From SZUA-309 sp965215995 (GTDB lineage: Bacteria > Pseudomonadota > Gammaproteobacteria > Pseudomonadales > Azotimanducaceae), in NCBI GenBank assembly GCA_965215995.1, contig OZ244128.1:4278001-4342000 (forward strand): a DNA stretch of 64,000 nt. Reading direction: 5' to 3'. The position numbers and the translations under genes are program-made. Shown here in pieces: positions 62,561 to 64,000 of this stretch. Position 1 is the first letter of the stretch. Every line of letters begins with the position of its first letter. The notes under the pieces are model-generated. The model did not search any database. It saw nothing but the letters and a program-made list of their open reading frames with translations, and was not told the origin of the DNA.

Positions 62561-64000
62561 ATGCTCTTGAGTTCCAAATTCTCTGTACGCGAATCCGGAC
62601 CGTTCGTAGAGATTCTGCACGCGGAAATGTCTGTTCCTGTCATGCGGTTTAGGCCGGATGAAGATTTCGTCACCGCAGCAAGAGCTGAGGGCGTTATTAG
62701 TGAGGTCATCGACTCAAGTGGTCTGCCACGCCACGGTCACTACCCCTTGGACTACTCTGTACGTGAGAAGATCATTGAGCGCTTTGATGTTCCAGGCGAG
62801 TGGAGGCTTGTAGAAAAGGCAACGGGTTTTCAGATTGAGGGGCGGTTGCAAGGCGCAGGCGCATCTGTGAACTATTCGTTGGCTGTAAACGTCGTTTCAG
62901 AGCGAGAACTAAGCTTCACCCTGAAAGTTGACGAGCCTGCTGTCAACCGGCTCAGGATGAGGTTTTCATCACCTGATGATGAGCATATTTTTGGTCTGGG
63001 AGAGCAATTTTCATTTCAGGATTTGAAGGGGCACCGAGTCCCTCTCTACGTAATGGAGAAAGGGATCGGCAGGGGGCTGGAGCCTCTGACTTCGTTCATC
63101 GACCTATCGCCATATCCTGAGGCAATGGAACCCATGGATGCGCTTGTCGATGAGGTGAAAACGGAGTCCCATTTTGGCACTCACTCTTATGGAACCTATA
63201 TCCCGATTCCATACTTTCTGAGCAATCTCGGACGAGCGCTTGTTCTAGACAACATGGAGTATTGTGTGTTCGATTTCAGCGAGAAGAGCAGTGCCGAGAT
63301 TGAACTCTGGGCCGCGGAGATGAGCGGCAGAATTTTCGTCGGCACCACTCCGAAAAAAGTCCTGGAGTCGTACACAGCTTATGCCGGACGGATGCGTCCG
63401 CTGCCGGAATGGATGATCGATGGAATGATGATCGTAGCTGGCGGTGGCTCGGAAGCCGTGAGGCGAACTATAGATCGAGCTGCAACGGCTTATGGAGAAT
63501 TCGGCGTGCCTGTCACATCAGTCAACATCTATGACTGGCAGGGTAGTCGGACCGGCGACGTTTTCATCAAGAGACGGTTGTGGTGGACATTCGAGCCTGA
63601 CGCGAATTTATACCCTGACTGGGAGCAGATGGTTAAAGAGTTCCGCGATCGAGGTATTCGCGTCTACGTATATTTTAATCCGATGGTGGCATCTGACGCC
63701 GGAGAGCTGAAGAAGAACCTGCGAAGAGACGTATTCAAGCTGGCGAACGAGGCAGGCTATCTGGTCCGAAAGCCGGATGGTTCACCCTACATCGTTTCTT
63801 CCGGCATCATTAAAGCCGCATTGTTCGATCTGACCAATCCAGAAGCCCGAGAATGGCTAAAGGATCTGATGAAAGAACAGGTCTCGGTTGGGGTCTCCGG
63901 ATGGATGTCTGATTTCGCAGAAGGCCTTCCCCATGATGCGGAGCTGTACTCCGGCGAGGATGCAGCAACTTATCACAATCGGTATCCGGTCGAATTCGCC
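62561..64000 (+). CDS. second YihQ-clade GH31 glycosidase (cut by window end)
   Basis: 480 codons open to the window edge. It aligns without gaps to the first GH31 over its whole visible length and shares the first residues (M-L-x-SSKFSV), so the start at 62561 with GAGGA five bases upstream is well supported. Nucleophile Asp451 (GWMSDFAEG) and the Arg339/Trp342 pair (RRLWW) are kept. His324 of the first copy is Tyr here (NIYDWQGSR), so both differ from YihQ Gln288 and from each other. The acid/base region lies beyond the window. Probably a paralogue with altered specificity. Confidence 0.85.
   Translation, partial: MLLSSKFSVRESGPFVEILHAEMSVPVMRFRPDEDFVTAARAEGVISEVIDSSGLPRHGHYPLDYSVREKIIERFDVPGEWRLVEKATGFQIEGRLQGAGASVNYSLAVNVVSERELSFTLKVDEPAVNRLRMRFSSPDDEHIFGLGEQFSFQDLKGHRVPLYVMEKGIGRGLEPLTSFIDLSPYPEAMEPMDALVDEVKTESHFGTHSYGTYIPIPYFLSNLGRALVLDNMEYCVFDFSEKSSAEIELWAAEMSGRIFVGTTPKKVLESYTAYAGRMRPLPEWMIDGMMIVAGGGSEAVRRTIDRAATAYGEFGVPVTSVNIYDWQGSRTGDVFIKRRLWWTFEPDANLYPDWEQMVKEFRDRGIRVYVYFNPMVASDAGELKKNLRRDVFKLANEAGYLVRKPDGSPYIVSSGIIKAALFDLTNPEAREWLKDLMKEQVSVGVSGWMSDFAEGLPHDAELYSGEDAATYHNRYPVEFA

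Noticed and set aside
62164..62620. Small minus-strand frames upstream of the second GH31
   Set aside because: Different overlapping frames of similar length with no motifs; more likely chance in a regulatory region.
1..64000. CRISPR array or other regular short repeats
   Set aside because: No series of evenly spaced direct repeats was seen on reading the window; the repeats found are pairs only.

Overview
The window looks like chromosomal DNA from an uncultured, probably marine, gammaproteobacterium. Support for this is a tRNA-Val(TAC)/tRNA-Asp(GTC) pair, a long-form PurC, a PEP-CTERM protein, a catabolic block rich in amidases, esterases, CoA-transferase and GPH transporters, and several insertion sequences. 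The taxonomic call is inference; there is no rRNA in the window.

Region 1 (1-20.3 kb) is a mosaic of small unrelated genes with visibly lower GC than the next block. It holds secreted proteins, DUF402 and YHYH proteins, a hydrolase, two HAD phosphatases, a broken GNAT gene, purC, argG split by an IS630-type element, trpS, an APH-like kinase and an Stf0-like sulfotransferase. An IS3-family element follows, with unrelated truncated genes on its two sides, then two tiny zinc-ribbon paralogues, a secreted PIG-L deacetylase and a PEP-CTERM protein. It ends at tRNA-Val(GAC), which has a 3'-end remnant 100 bp away.

Region 2 (20.3-43.0 kb) is a tidy, GC-rich block. It has a selenoprotein of the GrdB/PrdB type with an in-frame UGA and a hairpin fitting a bacterial SECIS, followed by DUF4336, MBL and EthD genes, a GntR/ABC operon, MFS, SET-domain and carboxylesterase genes. 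An amidohydrolase-CaiB-GPH operon, RraA plus alpha/beta hydrolase, a flavin-type dehydrogenase, a CYTH-CHAD protein, cupin-amidase and an ion channel come next. It ends with tRNA-Val and tRNA-Asp.

Region 3 (43.0-50.2 kb) is a mobile or degenerate zone. It contains an IS481 element against tRNA-Asp, an RNase H-like plus HEPN-like gene pair lying between two direct copies of a 60-bp repeat, a second IS, a VapBC-type toxin-antitoxin pair and damaged YecA-like and TetR-like genes.

Region 4 (50.2-64.0 kb, continuing off the right end) is the most interesting part: a sugar-acid catabolic regulon with all the steps of a non-phosphorylating Entner-Doudoroff route. It has two GH31 glycosidases related to sulfoquinovosidase YihQ, a GPH importer, a mutarotase, an SDR sugar dehydrogenase, a lactonase, a DgoD-like dehydratase and an HpcH/HpaI aldolase, with an IclR regulator and a PIG-L protein. 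The GH31 proteins keep the catalytic Asp residues that can be seen and the Arg-x-x-Trp pair that holds the sulfonate in YihQ. The complete copy has lost the family HSDIGG and RxH pocket motifs, so the substrate may be a sulfosugar or another acidic sugar handled in an undescribed way. A similar palindrome-like motif lies in four intergenic regions of this cluster.
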